DNA from: Streptomyces coelicoflavus | GTDB taxonomy: Bacteria > Actinomycetota > Actinomycetes > Streptomycetales > Streptomycetaceae | Length of the DNA stretch: 64,000 bases | Assembly (NCBI RefSeq): GCF_003112555.1 | Contig: NZ_BEWB01000008.1 | Coordinates: 463,471-527,470, forward strand | Direction of reading: 5' to 3' | In this document: positions 1 through 8,238 of the stretch, piece after piece | Layout of the letters: every line of letters starts with the position of its first letter | Numbering within the stretch: the stretch's first letter is position 1 | Program-made: the position numbers and the translations under genes | The notes under the pieces: model-generated | Seen by the model: the letters and a program-made list of their open reading frames with translations, nothing else | Database searches by the model: none | Told to the model about the DNA's origin: nothing

Positions 1-965
1 GCGTCGTAGAGCTGGGTCTCGACGGTGTAGCGGCCGGTGCCGCCCTCACCGTACGCCCGCACGCTCGCGGTGACGGCGAGTTCGGCGTCGGTGTAGGTGT
101 CGTCGAGCGGGGTGTCCAGCTTGAAGTCGCGCAGGTGCACGGCCGGGGTGGAGTAGAGGTGGACCGAGCGGAAGATGCCGCTCAGCCGGATCATGTCCTG
201 GTCCTCCATCCAGTCGCCGTCGGAGTAGCGGTAGACCTCGACGGCGATCTGGTTGGTGCCCGGCTTGAGGTGGTCGGTGACGTCGTACTCGGACGGCGTG
301 TAGGAGTCCTCGTCGTAGCCGACCAGTTCGCCGTTGATCCACACGTAGTGCGCGGACTTGACGCCCTCGAAGTGGAGGAAGGTGCGCCGGCCCTTCCAGT
401 CGCGGGGAACGGTGAACGTGCGCCGGTACTGGCCGACCGGGTTGTAGCGGGTCGGCGCGGCGGGCGGCTGCGGCTCCTCACCGCGGCCGTTGGGGCCCCA
501 GTACGGGTAGGTGATGTTCAGGTAGATGGGGAAGTCGTGGCCGTGCAGCTGCCACACGGACGGGACCGGGATGGTCTCCCAGTCGCCGTCGTCCACGTCG
601 GTGCGGTGGAAGTCGGCGTCCCGGTCCTCGGGACGGTCGGCGTAGGCGAACTTCCAGGTGCCGTCCAGGCTCAGCCGGTAGGGCGAGCGGGCGCGGTCAC
701 CGGCGAGGGCCTGCTTCACGTCCTCGTACGGCGTGAGCGTGGCGTGCGGCGGCTGGGTGCCGAGCCGGAAGACGCCGAAGTCGTTCCACTCCGGGGGTTC
801 GTCGGCCGCCCCTCTGCGTCCGGCCGCCCGCGCGGTGACGGGCGACGCGGAGAGGGCGAGCGCGCCGAGGGCGGCGGCCCCGCCCTCCAGGAGGCGGCGG
901 CGGCTGACGACCGGGCGGGGCGAGCGGGCCGGGGACTGGGTGGGGGACGCGGGCGAGTGCGGCAT
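1..965 (-). CDS. Secreted GH2 beta-galactosidase (N-terminal part, runs off the window)
   Basis: The 321 residues visible begin at ATG 965. A twin-arginine signal (SRRRLLEGG, Arg 22-24, then an Ala/Leu-rich stretch) indicates Tat export. The mature part matches the start of long GH2 beta-galactosidases: the N-terminal sugar-binding jelly roll with motifs such as SLDGTWKFAYADRPEDR, PVSVWQ-like PVPSVWQLHG and YPYWGPNGRGEE, then the start of the immunoglobulin-like domain (VHLRDFKLDTPLDDTYTDAEL). The catalytic TIM barrel would lie beyond position 1, so activity cannot be judged here. The family hydrolyses terminal beta-galactosides outside the cell. The 281-base gap to the divergent lectin gene would hold its promoter. 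Confidence 0.85.
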   Translation of the reverse strand, partial: MPHSPASPTQSPARSPRPVVSRRRLLEGGAAALGALALSASPVTARAAGRRGAADEPPEWNDFGVFRLGTQPPHATLTPYEDVKQALAGDRARSPYRLSLDGTWKFAYADRPEDRDADFHRTDVDDGDWETIPVPSVWQLHGHDFPIYLNITYPYWGPNGRGEEPQPPAAPTRYNPVGQYRRTFTVPRDWKGRRTFLHFEGVKSAHYVWINGELVGYDEDSYTPSEYDVTDHLKPGTNQIAVEVYRYSDGDWMEDQDMIRLSGIFRSVHLYSTPAVHLRDFKLDTPLDDTYTDAELAVTASVRAYGEGGTGRYTVETQLYD

Positions 966-1246
966 GACCGTGGCCTTCCGTGGGCTTCGGGGGCGGCTCA
1001 ACGCACGGTGCTTGAACGGCGGTTGAAGGTGGGGCGGATCTCAACTGCCGGTGACGCGGTGACTACTGGATCAGGGTCACCCTAGGACTCGAACAGAACC
1101 GAATCAATTATCCCGTCGGAGTTTGTTTGTTCCTGATGGGCAGTGGCGTCCGCGGGACGGCCGGTCGGGGAACCTTGACCCTTGGGGCAACCAAGACTGC
1201 CCCGAGAGCCCCTGACGGGGACTCGCCCACCACGTAACGTCCTGGC

Positions 1247-2647
1247 GTGAACCTGTGGACTTCCCTGGAGCCCGCGTCCGCGACGGTGGACCCCGGCAGC
1301 AGTACGCGTGTGCGCCTGCGCGTGCGCAATACCGGTGACGTGGTGGACGAGTACCGGTTCGAGCCCGTCGGGGACGTGGCTCCCTGGACGACGGTGGAGC
1401 CGCAGACCCTGCGCCTGTATCCGGGGACCACCGGCACCGTCGAGCTCACCTTCGCCCCGCCGCGCACACCGGACGCCGTGGCGGGCCCGAACCCCTACGC
1501 CGTGCGGATCACGCCGACGGAGCACCCCGACGCGGTGACCGTCCCGGAGGGCAACCTCACGATCACCTCGTTCACCGAGGTCCGGGCCGAGCTGGTGCCG
1601 CCCACGGTGAAGGGGCGGTTCCGGGGCCGGCCCCGGCTGGCGGTGGACAACCTCGGCAATACGAAGGTGACGGCGTCGGTCGCGGGCAGCGACACCGGCG
1701 ACCACCTGTCGTACGAGATCCGCCCGTCGAACGTGCAGATCGAGCCGGGGCGTGCGGCGTTCGTGGAGACGACGCTGAAGCCGAAGCAGATCATCTGGTT
1801 CGGAGCGAAGGAGGAGCGGCCGTACACGCTGGCCGTACGGCGCTCCGGGGTCGATCCGACCGACGTCGAGGGCACGTACGTGCAGCGCGGGTTCCTCCCG
1901 CGCTGGCTGGCGACGTTCTTCGGGATCTTCGTGGCGCTGGCCATCGCCTTCGTGATGATCTGGATCGCGTACAAGCCGCAGGTCCGCAGCAGCGCCACCG
2001 AGCGGACCCAGCAGGCCGGAGCCGCACTCGCCCCCAGCCCCAGCGCCACCCCCGAAACCCTGCCCAGCAGCGCCGAATCCGCACCCGCGGAGCAGCCGAA
2101 GGTGCGGGAACCCGACGTGCGGGAGCCGGAGGACGACGGGGGCGACGGGGGCGGCGGAGACGGCGGAGGCGAGAAGGCACCGGCGCCCGGCAAGTCCGAG
2201 AAGGAGTCCTCGGGCGGGGGCGACAAGGAGAAGCCGGAGCCCGAGGCCCCGGAGACCGTCGCCCCCGGCACCACCATCTACGGGCATGCCTCGAACCGCT
2301 GCATCGAGGTGGCGGGCCACAAGTGGCGGGACGGTGCGCCCCTTCAGATCGCGGACTGCACCGGCAAGAACTGGCAGAAGTGGGACTTCCGTCCCGACGG
2401 CACGATCCGGTCGCTGGGCCTGTGCATGGACGCGACCTGGGGCGGCACGGCCAACGGCACGGTGGTCCAGGTGGCGGTGTGCAGCGGCAACCCGGCCCAG
2501 CAGTTCATCCTGGCCGGGCCCAAGGACCTGGTCAACGTGCAGGCCAACAAGTGCGTGGACGTCGTGGACGGGAAGACCGGGAACGGCGCGAGGCTCCAGC
2601 TCTGGGAGTGCGACGGCAAGGACGACCAGAAGTGGAGCACCCGCTGA
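1247..2647 (+). CDS. Membrane-anchored protein with C-terminal ricin-B lectin domain
   Basis: A 466-residue protein starting at GTG 1247. Residues 1-210 read as two beta-sandwich modules (motifs VRNTGDVVDEYRFEP and VTVPEGNLTITSFTEV), as in Streptomyces hydrolytic/adhesion-like proteins of unknown role. One clear membrane segment follows near residues 218-242 (WLATFFGIFVALAIAFVMIWIAY), then about 90 residues of Ser/Pro/Glu/Gly-rich linker. The last 125 residues form a ricin-type beta-trefoil with repeated CxD...QxW motifs (ADCTGKNWQKWDF, VCSGNPAQQF, ECDGKDDQKW). With N-in orientation, the trefoil would bind sugar outside while the N-terminal modules stay inside. No catalytic domain is visible. 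It could be a carbohydrate sensor or adhesin. Confidence 0.8.
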   Translation: MNLWTSLEPASATVDPGSSTRVRLRVRNTGDVVDEYRFEPVGDVAPWTTVEPQTLRLYPGTTGTVELTFAPPRTPDAVAGPNPYAVRITPTEHPDAVTVPEGNLTITSFTEVRAELVPPTVKGRFRGRPRLAVDNLGNTKVTASVAGSDTGDHLSYEIRPSNVQIEPGRAAFVETTLKPKQIIWFGAKEERPYTLAVRRSGVDPTDVEGTYVQRGFLPRWLATFFGIFVALAIAFVMIWIAYKPQVRSSATERTQQAGAALAPSPSATPETLPSSAESAPAEQPKVREPDVREPEDDGGDGGGGDGGGEKAPAPGKSEKESSGGGDKEKPEPEAPETVAPGTTIYGHASNRCIEVAGHKWRDGAPLQIADCTGKNWQKWDFRPDGTIRSLGLCMDATWGGTANGTVVQVAVCSGNPAQQFILAGPKDLVNVQANKCVDVVDGKTGNGARLQLWECDGKDDQKWSTR

Positions 2648-2651
2648 CGCA

Positions 2652-2675
2652 CCCCGGCCGTCCTCGGCCCCGGGG
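2652..2675. terminator. Hairpin terminator between convergent genes
   Basis: CCCCGG pairs with CCGGGG around an inner CCG/CGG step, a TCCT loop and a two-base bulge. It sits in the 37-base gap between the lectin gene and the end of the ABC operon, where one bidirectional terminator is expected. There is no T-tract, as is common in Streptomyces. Confidence 0.55.
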
Positions 2676-2684
2676 CGGAAGGGG

Positions 2685-3353
2685 TCAGTGCTCCGCCGGG
2701 GAGTTCAGGGAGGCCCAGTCCACGGTGCGGTCGCACCATCGGTCCAGCAGGACACGGTCGTGGCCGACGGCCAGCAGCCCCGCTCCGGTGCCGGCCCGGT
2801 AGTCCTCCACCACGCGGACCAGGGCGGCCGTGGTCGAGGCGTCGAGCATCGCGGTCATCTCGTCGCACACCAGCCAGCGCGGGCGCAGCACCAGGGCGCG
2901 GGCGAGGCAGGCGCGCTGCAACTGGCCGTCGCTGACCTCGTGCGGGCGCCTGGTCAGCAGGTCGGCGGTCAGTCCCACGCCGGCGGCCAGTTCGGCGACC
3001 CGGCCGGCGGCCTCGTCCCGGCGTCCGGTGGCGCGCAGTGGCTCGGCGACCAGGTCGGCCAGGGTGAGCCGGGGGTCCGCGGCGAGACGGGGCTGCTGGA
3101 AGACGACGCCGAAGGCGGTGCGCAGGGCACGCGGGGCGCGGTGCCGCCAGTGCCGTACCGGGGTGCCGTCGAGGTGCAGCGCGCCCGCGTCGGGGCGGTG
3201 CAGCAGGGCGGCGACGCGGGCGAGGGTGGACTTGCCGCAGCCGCTGGGACCGAGCAGTCCGACGGCCTCCCCCGGCGCCACGGACAGGGAGACGTCCCGG
3301 AACACGGGCGCCCTCCTGTCGTATCCGGCGGTGACGGTCAGCAGTTCAAGCAC
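2685..3353 (-). CDS. Peptide/nickel-type ABC importer ATPase 2 (DppF/OppF-like)
   Basis: A 222-residue ATPase starting at GTG 3353, which overlaps the stop of the preceding ATPase gene by 8 bases (GTGCTTGA), so translation is probably coupled. It has Walker A GPSGCGKST, a Q-loop (VVFQQPRL), signature VSDGQLQRA and Walker B WLVCDEM. The signature is slightly unusual (VSDGQ for LSGGQ), and the Walker B motif has Met where Pro is usual. It is shorter than typical DppF because it lacks the C-terminal oligopeptide extension. Last gene of the five-gene leftward operon. Confidence 0.85.
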   Translation of the reverse strand: MLELLTVTAGYDRRAPVFRDVSLSVAPGEAVGLLGPSGCGKSTLARVAALLHRPDAGALHLDGTPVRHWRHRAPRALRTAFGVVFQQPRLAADPRLTLADLVAEPLRATGRRDEAAGRVAELAAGVGLTADLLTRRPHEVSDGQLQRACLARALVLRPRWLVCDEMTAMLDASTTAALVRVVEDYRAGTGAGLLAVGHDRVLLDRWCDRTVDWASLNSPAEH

Positions 3354-4380
3354 GGTCGACGGCCTCCGTGAGCGCGGCGTGCGGGTGGTGGCAGGCCACC
3401 GCGCGGTGCGGCGGGGGCAGGACGGCGCAGGCGTCGGTGGCCCGGTCGCAGCGGGCGGCGAAGGCGCAGCCGTCGGGGAGGGCGCCGAGTTCCGGCGGCA
3501 GGCCGGGGACGGGGGTGAAGGCACGGTCGGGCAGCGCGTCGAGCAGACCGCGGCTGTAGGGGTGACGCGGGCCGGGGGCGCCGAAGAAGGTACGGGCGTC
3601 GGCGAGTTCGACGATGCGGCCGGCGTACATGACGGCGATGCGGTCGGCGACGCGCTCGGCGGCGGCCAGGTCGTGGGTGATCATCAGCAGCGCACGGCCC
3701 GCCCCCCTGTCGACATGTCGCCTCAGCTCGTCGACCGTGCGGTCCACCAGGTCCCGGTCGAGCCCCGTGGTCGGCTCGTCGGCGAGCAGCAGCGGGGCGT
3801 CGCCGACGAGGGCGAGGGCGGTGGCGGCACGCTGGGCGAGGCCGCCGGAGAGTTCGTGCGGGTGGCGGTCGAGGTGGTCCGGCGGGAACGCGGCGCGTGC
3901 GGCGGCGGCCTCCGCGGCCTCGCGCAGGGCCCTGCGTCCGCCGCGGACGCCGGTGAGTTCCGCGACCGTCTCCTCCAGCTGCGAGCGCACGGTGCGGACC
4001 GGGGTGAGGTGGGCGGCCGGGCTCTGCGGGACGAGGCCGATCAGCCGGCCCCGCACGGTGCGGGCGAAGGTCCGCTCGTCGGCGGCGAGCAGGTCCAGGT
4101 CGCCGAGGAGCGCGCGGCCCGCGGTCTGCGCGTTGCCGGGCAGCAGCCCGAGCAGGGCGGAGGCGAGGACGGACTTGCCGCAGCCGCTCTCGCCGATCAG
4201 GGCCAGGCACTCGCCGGCCGCCACGTCGAAGCGGGCGTCGGTGACGGCGGCGACGCGGCGCCCGCCCGGCATGCGGAAGCGCACCGACAGACCGTGCACC
4301 GACAGCACGGGGGACACCGACGGCACGGGGGACACCGACGGCACGGGAGGCACCGACGGCACGGGGGCTCGCTCGGTCAC
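3346..4380 (-). CDS. Peptide/nickel-type ABC importer ATPase 1 (DppD/OppD-like)
   Basis: A 344-residue ATPase starting at GTG 4380, overlapping the permease stop by four bases (GTGA). It has Walker A GESGCGKS, signature LSGGLAQRA, Walker B LLLADEPT and, after the core, the oligopeptide-family tail with paired cysteines (GCAFAARC). The first 30 residues are a PSV/PVPSVSP repeat encoded by four 18-base direct repeats (4295-4366), ahead of the conserved start LSVHGLSVRF. That prefix is not part of the normal fold and may vary in length between strains. Confidence 0.88.
   Translation of the reverse strand: MTERAPVPSVPPVPSVSPVPSVSPVLSVHGLSVRFRMPGGRRVAAVTDARFDVAAGECLALIGESGCGKSVLASALLGLLPGNAQTAGRALLGDLDLLAADERTFARTVRGRLIGLVPQSPAAHLTPVRTVRSQLEETVAELTGVRGGRRALREAAEAAAARAAFPPDHLDRHPHELSGGLAQRAATALALVGDAPLLLADEPTTGLDRDLVDRTVDELRRHVDRGAGRALLMITHDLAAAERVADRIAVMYAGRIVELADARTFFGAPGPRHPYSRGLLDALPDRAFTPVPGLPPELGALPDGCAFAARCDRATDACAVLPPPHRAVACHHPHAALTEAVDRA
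4295..4366. repeat. Four tandem 18-base repeats inside the DppD-like 5' coding end
   Basis: Units of the form GACACCGACGGCACGGGG start at 4295, 4313, 4331 and 4349. The second and third are nearly identical and the outer ones differ by a few bases. The repeat is in frame (6 codons) and encodes the Pro/Ser/Val prefix of the ATPase, so unit gain or loss would not shift the frame. Confidence 0.85.
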
Positions 4381-5273
4381 AGCATCAGCTCCGATCGCCT
4401 GCGCGGGTTGATCCGCTCCCGCCAGGCGCCCGCGAGTCCGGCGACGGCGAGGGTGGGCACGATGATGAACAGGCCGGGGAAGAGGGTGGGCCACCACTGC
4501 CCGGCCAGCAGCGAACCCCGCGCCTCCTGGATGAGGTTGCCGAGGCTCGCCGTGTGGGTGGGCAGACCGAGCCCGAGGAAGGACAGCGCCGACTCGTGCC
4601 ACATGGCGTGCGGCACCATCAGTACGGCGGCCAGCGCGGCCTGCGGCAGCACGCCCGGCAGCAGATGCCGTACGGTCACCCGCCACCGGGAGGCGCCGCC
4701 GGAGACCGCCGCGTCGATGTGGGGGCGGGCGCGCAGGGACAGCACCTCGGCGCGGACGATGCGGGCGGTGGACAGCCAGTGGGTGAGCGCGACGGAGGCC
4801 ACCACCGGCCAGACGCCCGGCCGGAACATGGCGACGATGAAGATGCCCATCAGCAGGTGGGGCACGGAGGACAGGGCGTCGACGACCCGCATGACGCCAC
4901 GGTCGACCCAGCCGCCGAACGCCCCGGCGGCGGCGCCCACGGCGGTGCCGACGACCGTCGCGGTCAGGGCGGCCGCCACCCCGACGAGCAGGGAGACGCG
5001 CAGGCCGTACACGCAGCGCAGCAGCAGGTCGCGGCCGACGTCGTCGGTGCCGAAGGGGTGCGCCCAGTCGGGGGCTCGCAGCTTGGCGGCCAGGTCGACG
5101 GCCTGCTGGTCGAGCTGCACCAGCGGCGGCACGAGCAGCACGGCGAGCACGGTGACGGTCAGCAGCGCGGCGGAGGTGCGCAGGCGCAGGGTGCGGGTGG
5201 AGCGGCGGTCGCCGCCGGCGGCCCGCCACGCGGTGCCGGTCTTCTCGACGGCGGCGTCAGCCATGACCATCAC
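4377..5273 (-). CDS. Peptide/nickel-type ABC permease 2 (DppC-like)
   Basis: About 298 residues, with possible starts at GTG 5273, ATG 5270 or ATG 5264. GTG 5273 gives the GTGA overlap seen throughout this operon. An N-terminal membrane segment (LLTVTVLAVLLVPPLV) is followed by the DppC hallmark region (DWAHPFGTDDVGRDLLLRCVYG), a block of further membrane segments, and the EAA-type cytoplasmic loop (ARPHIDAAVSGGASRWRVTVRHLLPG). It pairs with the DppB-like permease to form the translocation pore of a substrate-binding-protein-dependent importer. Confidence 0.88.
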   Translation of the reverse strand: MMVMADAAVEKTGTAWRAAGGDRRSTRTLRLRTSAALLTVTVLAVLLVPPLVQLDQQAVDLAAKLRAPDWAHPFGTDDVGRDLLLRCVYGLRVSLLVGVAAALTATVVGTAVGAAAGAFGGWVDRGVMRVVDALSSVPHLLMGIFIVAMFRPGVWPVVASVALTHWLSTARIVRAEVLSLRARPHIDAAVSGGASRWRVTVRHLLPGVLPQAALAAVLMVPHAMWHESALSFLGLGLPTHTASLGNLIQEARGSLLAGQWWPTLFPGLFIIVPTLAVAGLAGAWRERINPRRRSELML

Positions 5274-6274
5274 ATCTCATTGAGCTTCACCCTCGGGTCG
5301 AAGAGTCCGTAGAGCAGGTCGGCGAGCAGGTTACCGGCGAGTACGGCGGCGGTGGCGAGCACGGTCAGGGCGGCCAGCAGCGGGAAGTCGACGGCGGTGG
5401 CCGCCTCGACGGTGGCGGCGGCGATGCCGGGCCAGCTGAAGACGCTCTCCACCAGCAGGGCCCCGGTGATGAGTTCGGGCACCCGGGAGCCGATCAGGGT
5501 GAGCACGGGCAGCAGTCCCGAGCGCAGGGCGTGCTGGAGGAGGACCGTGCGCTCCCGCAGGCCGCGGGCCCGCGCGCCGCGCACCGGGTCCTCCGCGAGC
5601 GCGTCGCCGACGCCCTGGCGCACGTAGAGCGTGAACCAGGGCAGTTGGGAGACGGCCAGCACCCCCGCGGGCAGCACGATGTGGCCCGCGACCTGCCCGG
5701 CGGTGACCTGTTCGCTGGCGGTGTCGGTGAGACCGCCGGCGGGCAGCACGTCCCACTGGAGGGCGAACAGCCACACGGCGAGCAGCGCGATCCAGAAGAC
5801 CGGCGCCGCCTCCAGGGTGTACGCGAGGGAGGTGATCGCCCGGTCGGGCATCGAGCCGGGCCGCCGGGCGGCCAGCACGCCGAGAAGCGTGCCGACGGTG
5901 ACCGCGACGGCGAAGGCGACGGCGCACAACAGGGCGGACCAGACGAGGCGTTCGCCGATGACCTGGGTCACGGGCTGGCGCAGCACGCTGGAGTGGCCGA
6001 GGTCGCCGGTGAGGGCGTCGGTCAGCCAGTGCCACCAGCGGACGACGAAGGACTGGTCCACGCCGAGGTTCTCGCGCAGCCGGTCCAGGGTCTCCTGGTC
6101 GGCGCCGAGCGCGGCGGTGCCGGCGTACGCCTTGACGGGGTCGAAGGGTGAGGCGGCGGCGATCGCGAACACGCCGAAGGTGACGACGAGGACGACGGGC
6201 ACGGCGAACAGCGCCCGCCGCCCCGCTAGGCGTGCCATCGCGCCCCAGGGCAGCCGCCGTACGGTTCCGGTCAC
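5270..6274 (-). CDS. Peptide/nickel-type ABC permease 1 (DppB-like)
   Basis: 334 residues from GTG 6274, which overlaps the binding-protein stop by four bases (GTGA). An internal ATG at 6238 is an alternative start just before the first membrane segment (ALFAVPVVLVVTFGVFAIA). The periplasmic-type loop with RENLGVDQSFVVRWWHWL and the GDLGHS motif are typical of DppB/OppB. The EAA loop reads EDPVRGARARGLRERTVLLQHALR. At least six membrane segments are visible. Second gene of the operon. Confidence 0.88.
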   Translation of the reverse strand: MTGTVRRLPWGAMARLAGRRALFAVPVVLVVTFGVFAIAAASPFDPVKAYAGTAALGADQETLDRLRENLGVDQSFVVRWWHWLTDALTGDLGHSSVLRQPVTQVIGERLVWSALLCAVAFAVAVTVGTLLGVLAARRPGSMPDRAITSLAYTLEAAPVFWIALLAVWLFALQWDVLPAGGLTDTASEQVTAGQVAGHIVLPAGVLAVSQLPWFTLYVRQGVGDALAEDPVRGARARGLRERTVLLQHALRSGLLPVLTLIGSRVPELITGALLVESVFSWPGIAAATVEAATAVDFPLLAALTVLATAAVLAGNLLADLLYGLFDPRVKLNEM

Positions 6275-7926
6275 TTCTTGGGCTGCCAGTCCTCGATGTT
6301 CCACCAGGGCCCGCTGGCGAAGCCGTGCTCGTGCGGCTCCAGTTGGGTGGTCAGCCCGTCCCAGCGGTCGGCGAGGACGTAGAGGTGGTCGATGTGCGTG
6401 AGGAAGGTGTAGCCGGGGTCGTCGACGAGGGCCTGCTGGATCCTGTCGTAGGCGGCCGCGCGCTTCTCCGGGTCCTGGCTGCGGCGCCCGGTGTCGAGCG
6501 CCTGGTCGACGGCCGGGTTGTCGTAGTGGGCCATGTTGTTGAAGCCGTCGCCGGCGAGGGAGGAGTGCAGCAGGGTGTAGAGGCCGAAGTCGGGGTCGCC
6601 GACGCTGCCGAGGCCCGCGAGGACCGCGTCGGTCTTCATCCGCGGTTCGATCACCTCCCAGGTGGCGCCCTCGACCTTCACCTCGATGCCGGCCTTCTTG
6701 GCGTCGGAGGCGTAGGCGAGCGCGTGGTCCTGGCGGACCTTGTCGCCGGAGGGGTAGTACAGGGTGAACGACGCGCGCTGTCCGTCCTTGGCGCGGACGC
6801 CGCCGGAGCCGGGTTTCCAGCCGGCCTCGTCCAGGATGCGCTTCGCCTTCGCGAGATCGTGCGGGCGCTCGACGCCGCGCTCGTACCAGGGGTCGTCGAC
6901 GGGCAGCGGCCCGTACGCCGGCCGGCCCGCGCCGTCGAGGATCTTGTCGACCATGGCCCGCCGGTCCACGGCGGCGTCCAGGGCCCTGCGGATCGCGCGG
7001 TCGCCGGTGACCTTGCCGGCGGTGGGCAGGGTGACGGCCCGGAAGTCGTAGGACCTGGCCCGGTAGGTGCGCCTGCCGTCGTCCTTCTCGAAGGTGGCGG
7101 CGAGGTTGGGCGGCAGGACCGCGCCGTCGAGGTCGCCGGAGCGCAGCCGGGTGGCGCGCACGTTGTCGTCCGGGACGACGGCCATGGTGAACGACTTCAC
7201 CGCGGGCTTGCCGCCCCAGTAGTGCGGGTTGGCCTCGAAGGCGAGCTTCTCGCCCTTGCTCCAGTTGGTGAGCACGTACGGCCCGGTGCCGACCGGCTCG
7301 GTGTTGAAGTCGCCGGTGTCGGGGTTCTGTTCGCCCGCGATGTGCTCGGGGACGATGGGCAGGACGGTGCGGGCGGCGAAGGGCGCGTAGGGGTACTTGA
7401 GGGTGAAGACGACGGTGTCGTCCCCGCTCGCGCGGACGGCCTCGATCGCGTCGAGCTCGCTGCGGGCCGTGTTGTTGGTCTTCTCGTCGAGGACGGTGCG
7501 GTACGTGTAGACCACGTCGTCGGCCGTCAGCGGTTCGCCGTCGCTGAACTTCACGCCGTCGCGCAGGGTGTACGTGTAGGTCCGGCCGCCGTCGGTGATC
7601 TCGGGCAGGGCGGTGGCGAGCGCCGGCCTCAGTTCCAGGTCGGTGTCGCGGGCGAGCAGCCCGTCGAAGATCTTGGAGTTTCCGTCCTTGCCGTAGCCGA
7701 GCAGCGGGCTGAGGGTGTCCGGCTCCGAGGCCACCCCGATCACGACGGACCCGGACGCCCCGCCGTCGCCGTCCTTCCCCCCGTCCGAGGGTGCGGAGCA
7801 GGCGGCCGCACCGGCGGCGAGCGCCACCGCGGCGGCGGCACTCCGTATCGGAAGGCTCCGGTCGCTCCGGCCGCGCGATCGGGTCCAACGGGTCCAACGG
7901 GTCCGACGGGTCCGACGGGCTGTCAT
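6271..7926 (-). CDS. Lipoprotein substrate-binding protein of a peptide/nickel ABC importer (SBP family 5)
   Basis: 551 residues from ATG 7926. The leader is unusually long: about 28 Arg-rich residues built from TRW repeats precede the hydrophobic stretch (SAAAAVALAAGAAAC), with the likely lipid-modified Cys at residue 43. The mature part carries family-5 features: LSPLLGYGKDGNSKIFDGL near the start, a GVKFSDGEPLTADDVVYTY motif, and VGTGPYVL. First gene of the operon whose product delivers ligand to the two permeases and two ATPases encoded downstream. The ligand cannot be read from sequence; oligopeptides, nickel chelates or sugars are all known for this family. Confidence 0.88.
   Translation of the reverse strand: MTARRTRRTRWTRWTRSRGRSDRSLPIRSAAAAVALAAGAAACSAPSDGGKDGDGGASGSVVIGVASEPDTLSPLLGYGKDGNSKIFDGLLARDTDLELRPALATALPEITDGGRTYTYTLRDGVKFSDGEPLTADDVVYTYRTVLDEKTNNTARSELDAIEAVRASGDDTVVFTLKYPYAPFAARTVLPIVPEHIAGEQNPDTGDFNTEPVGTGPYVLTNWSKGEKLAFEANPHYWGGKPAVKSFTMAVVPDDNVRATRLRSGDLDGAVLPPNLAATFEKDDGRRTYRARSYDFRAVTLPTAGKVTGDRAIRRALDAAVDRRAMVDKILDGAGRPAYGPLPVDDPWYERGVERPHDLAKAKRILDEAGWKPGSGGVRAKDGQRASFTLYYPSGDKVRQDHALAYASDAKKAGIEVKVEGATWEVIEPRMKTDAVLAGLGSVGDPDFGLYTLLHSSLAGDGFNNMAHYDNPAVDQALDTGRRSQDPEKRAAAYDRIQQALVDDPGYTFLTHIDHLYVLADRWDGLTTQLEPHEHGFASGPWWNIEDWQPKK
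7881..7916. repeat. Four tandem 9-base repeats in the binding-protein leader
   Basis: Units GGGTCCAAC, GGGTCCAAC, GGGTCCGAC and GGGTCCGAC follow one another at 7881, 7890, 7899 and 7908. Read on the minus strand they encode the TRWTRW-type run in the signal-peptide n-region. Each unit is three codons, so changes in copy number keep the frame. Confidence 0.85.
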
Positions 7927-8057
7927 GTCTCCCCCACACTTGTTGTCGATGCGCGGCTATTGCACATCACTCGCAATAAAGCGTCAAGCCAGGTGGGAAG
8001 CGTGCGTCGGCGAAACCCGGGTGCTCCGCCCCGGACCGGTCGGGTAGCGTGCGGGTC

Positions 8058-8123
8058 ATGACGAGTCCTGTGTCGGACAGGGTGGGGGCTTTCGGTCACG
8101 CCGTCAGCCCCCAGAACCACTGA
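8058..8123 (+). CDS. Possible 21-residue leader peptide upstream of the MFS exporter
   Basis: ATG 8058 opens a 21-codon frame (MTSPVSDRVGAFGHAVSPQNH) ending in TGA at 8121-8123, 115 bases before the exporter start. Its second half lies inside a hairpin (8084-8090 with 8105-8111). Leader-peptide attenuation is known for some chloramphenicol exporters of this family in actinobacteria. No strong ribosome-binding site is obvious, so this is a candidate only. Confidence 0.3.
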   Translation: MTSPVSDRVGAFGHAVSPQNH

Positions 8124-8161
8124 GTCCGTAACCCCGGTCGCCGCGCCGTGTCGCGCGCGGC
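8084..8161 (+). promoter_or_regulatory. Two hairpins in the leader of the MFS exporter gene
   Basis: Hairpin 1 pairs GGGGGCT (8084-8090) with AGCCCCC (8105-8111). Hairpin 2 pairs GCCGCGC (8140-8146) with GCGCGGC (8155-8161) across an eight-base loop. Both lie in the 312-base divergent gap (7927-8238) between the ABC operon and the exporter. Hairpin 1 overlaps the possible leader ORF, an arrangement compatible with attenuation. The AT-richer part of the gap (7950-7985) probably holds the leftward promoter. Confidence 0.4.
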
Positions 8162-8238
8162 CCGACGGGCGTACCCTCCTGGGCCGGCGGTGGTGACGAG
8201 ATGCCTCCTCGTACTTTCCTCACCCCGGAGCCGACTCG

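Noticed and set aside
1082..2320. Long antisense frame opposite the lectin gene (412 codons)
   Set aside because: Mirror of a GC-rich coding frame; its translation is low-complexity Arg/Gly/Leu sequence with no domain, while the opposite strand gives a recognisable ricin-B protein.
7881..7916. CRISPR array or attachment site
   Set aside because: Short 9-base units without spacers, inside a coding region; a coding microsatellite explains them.
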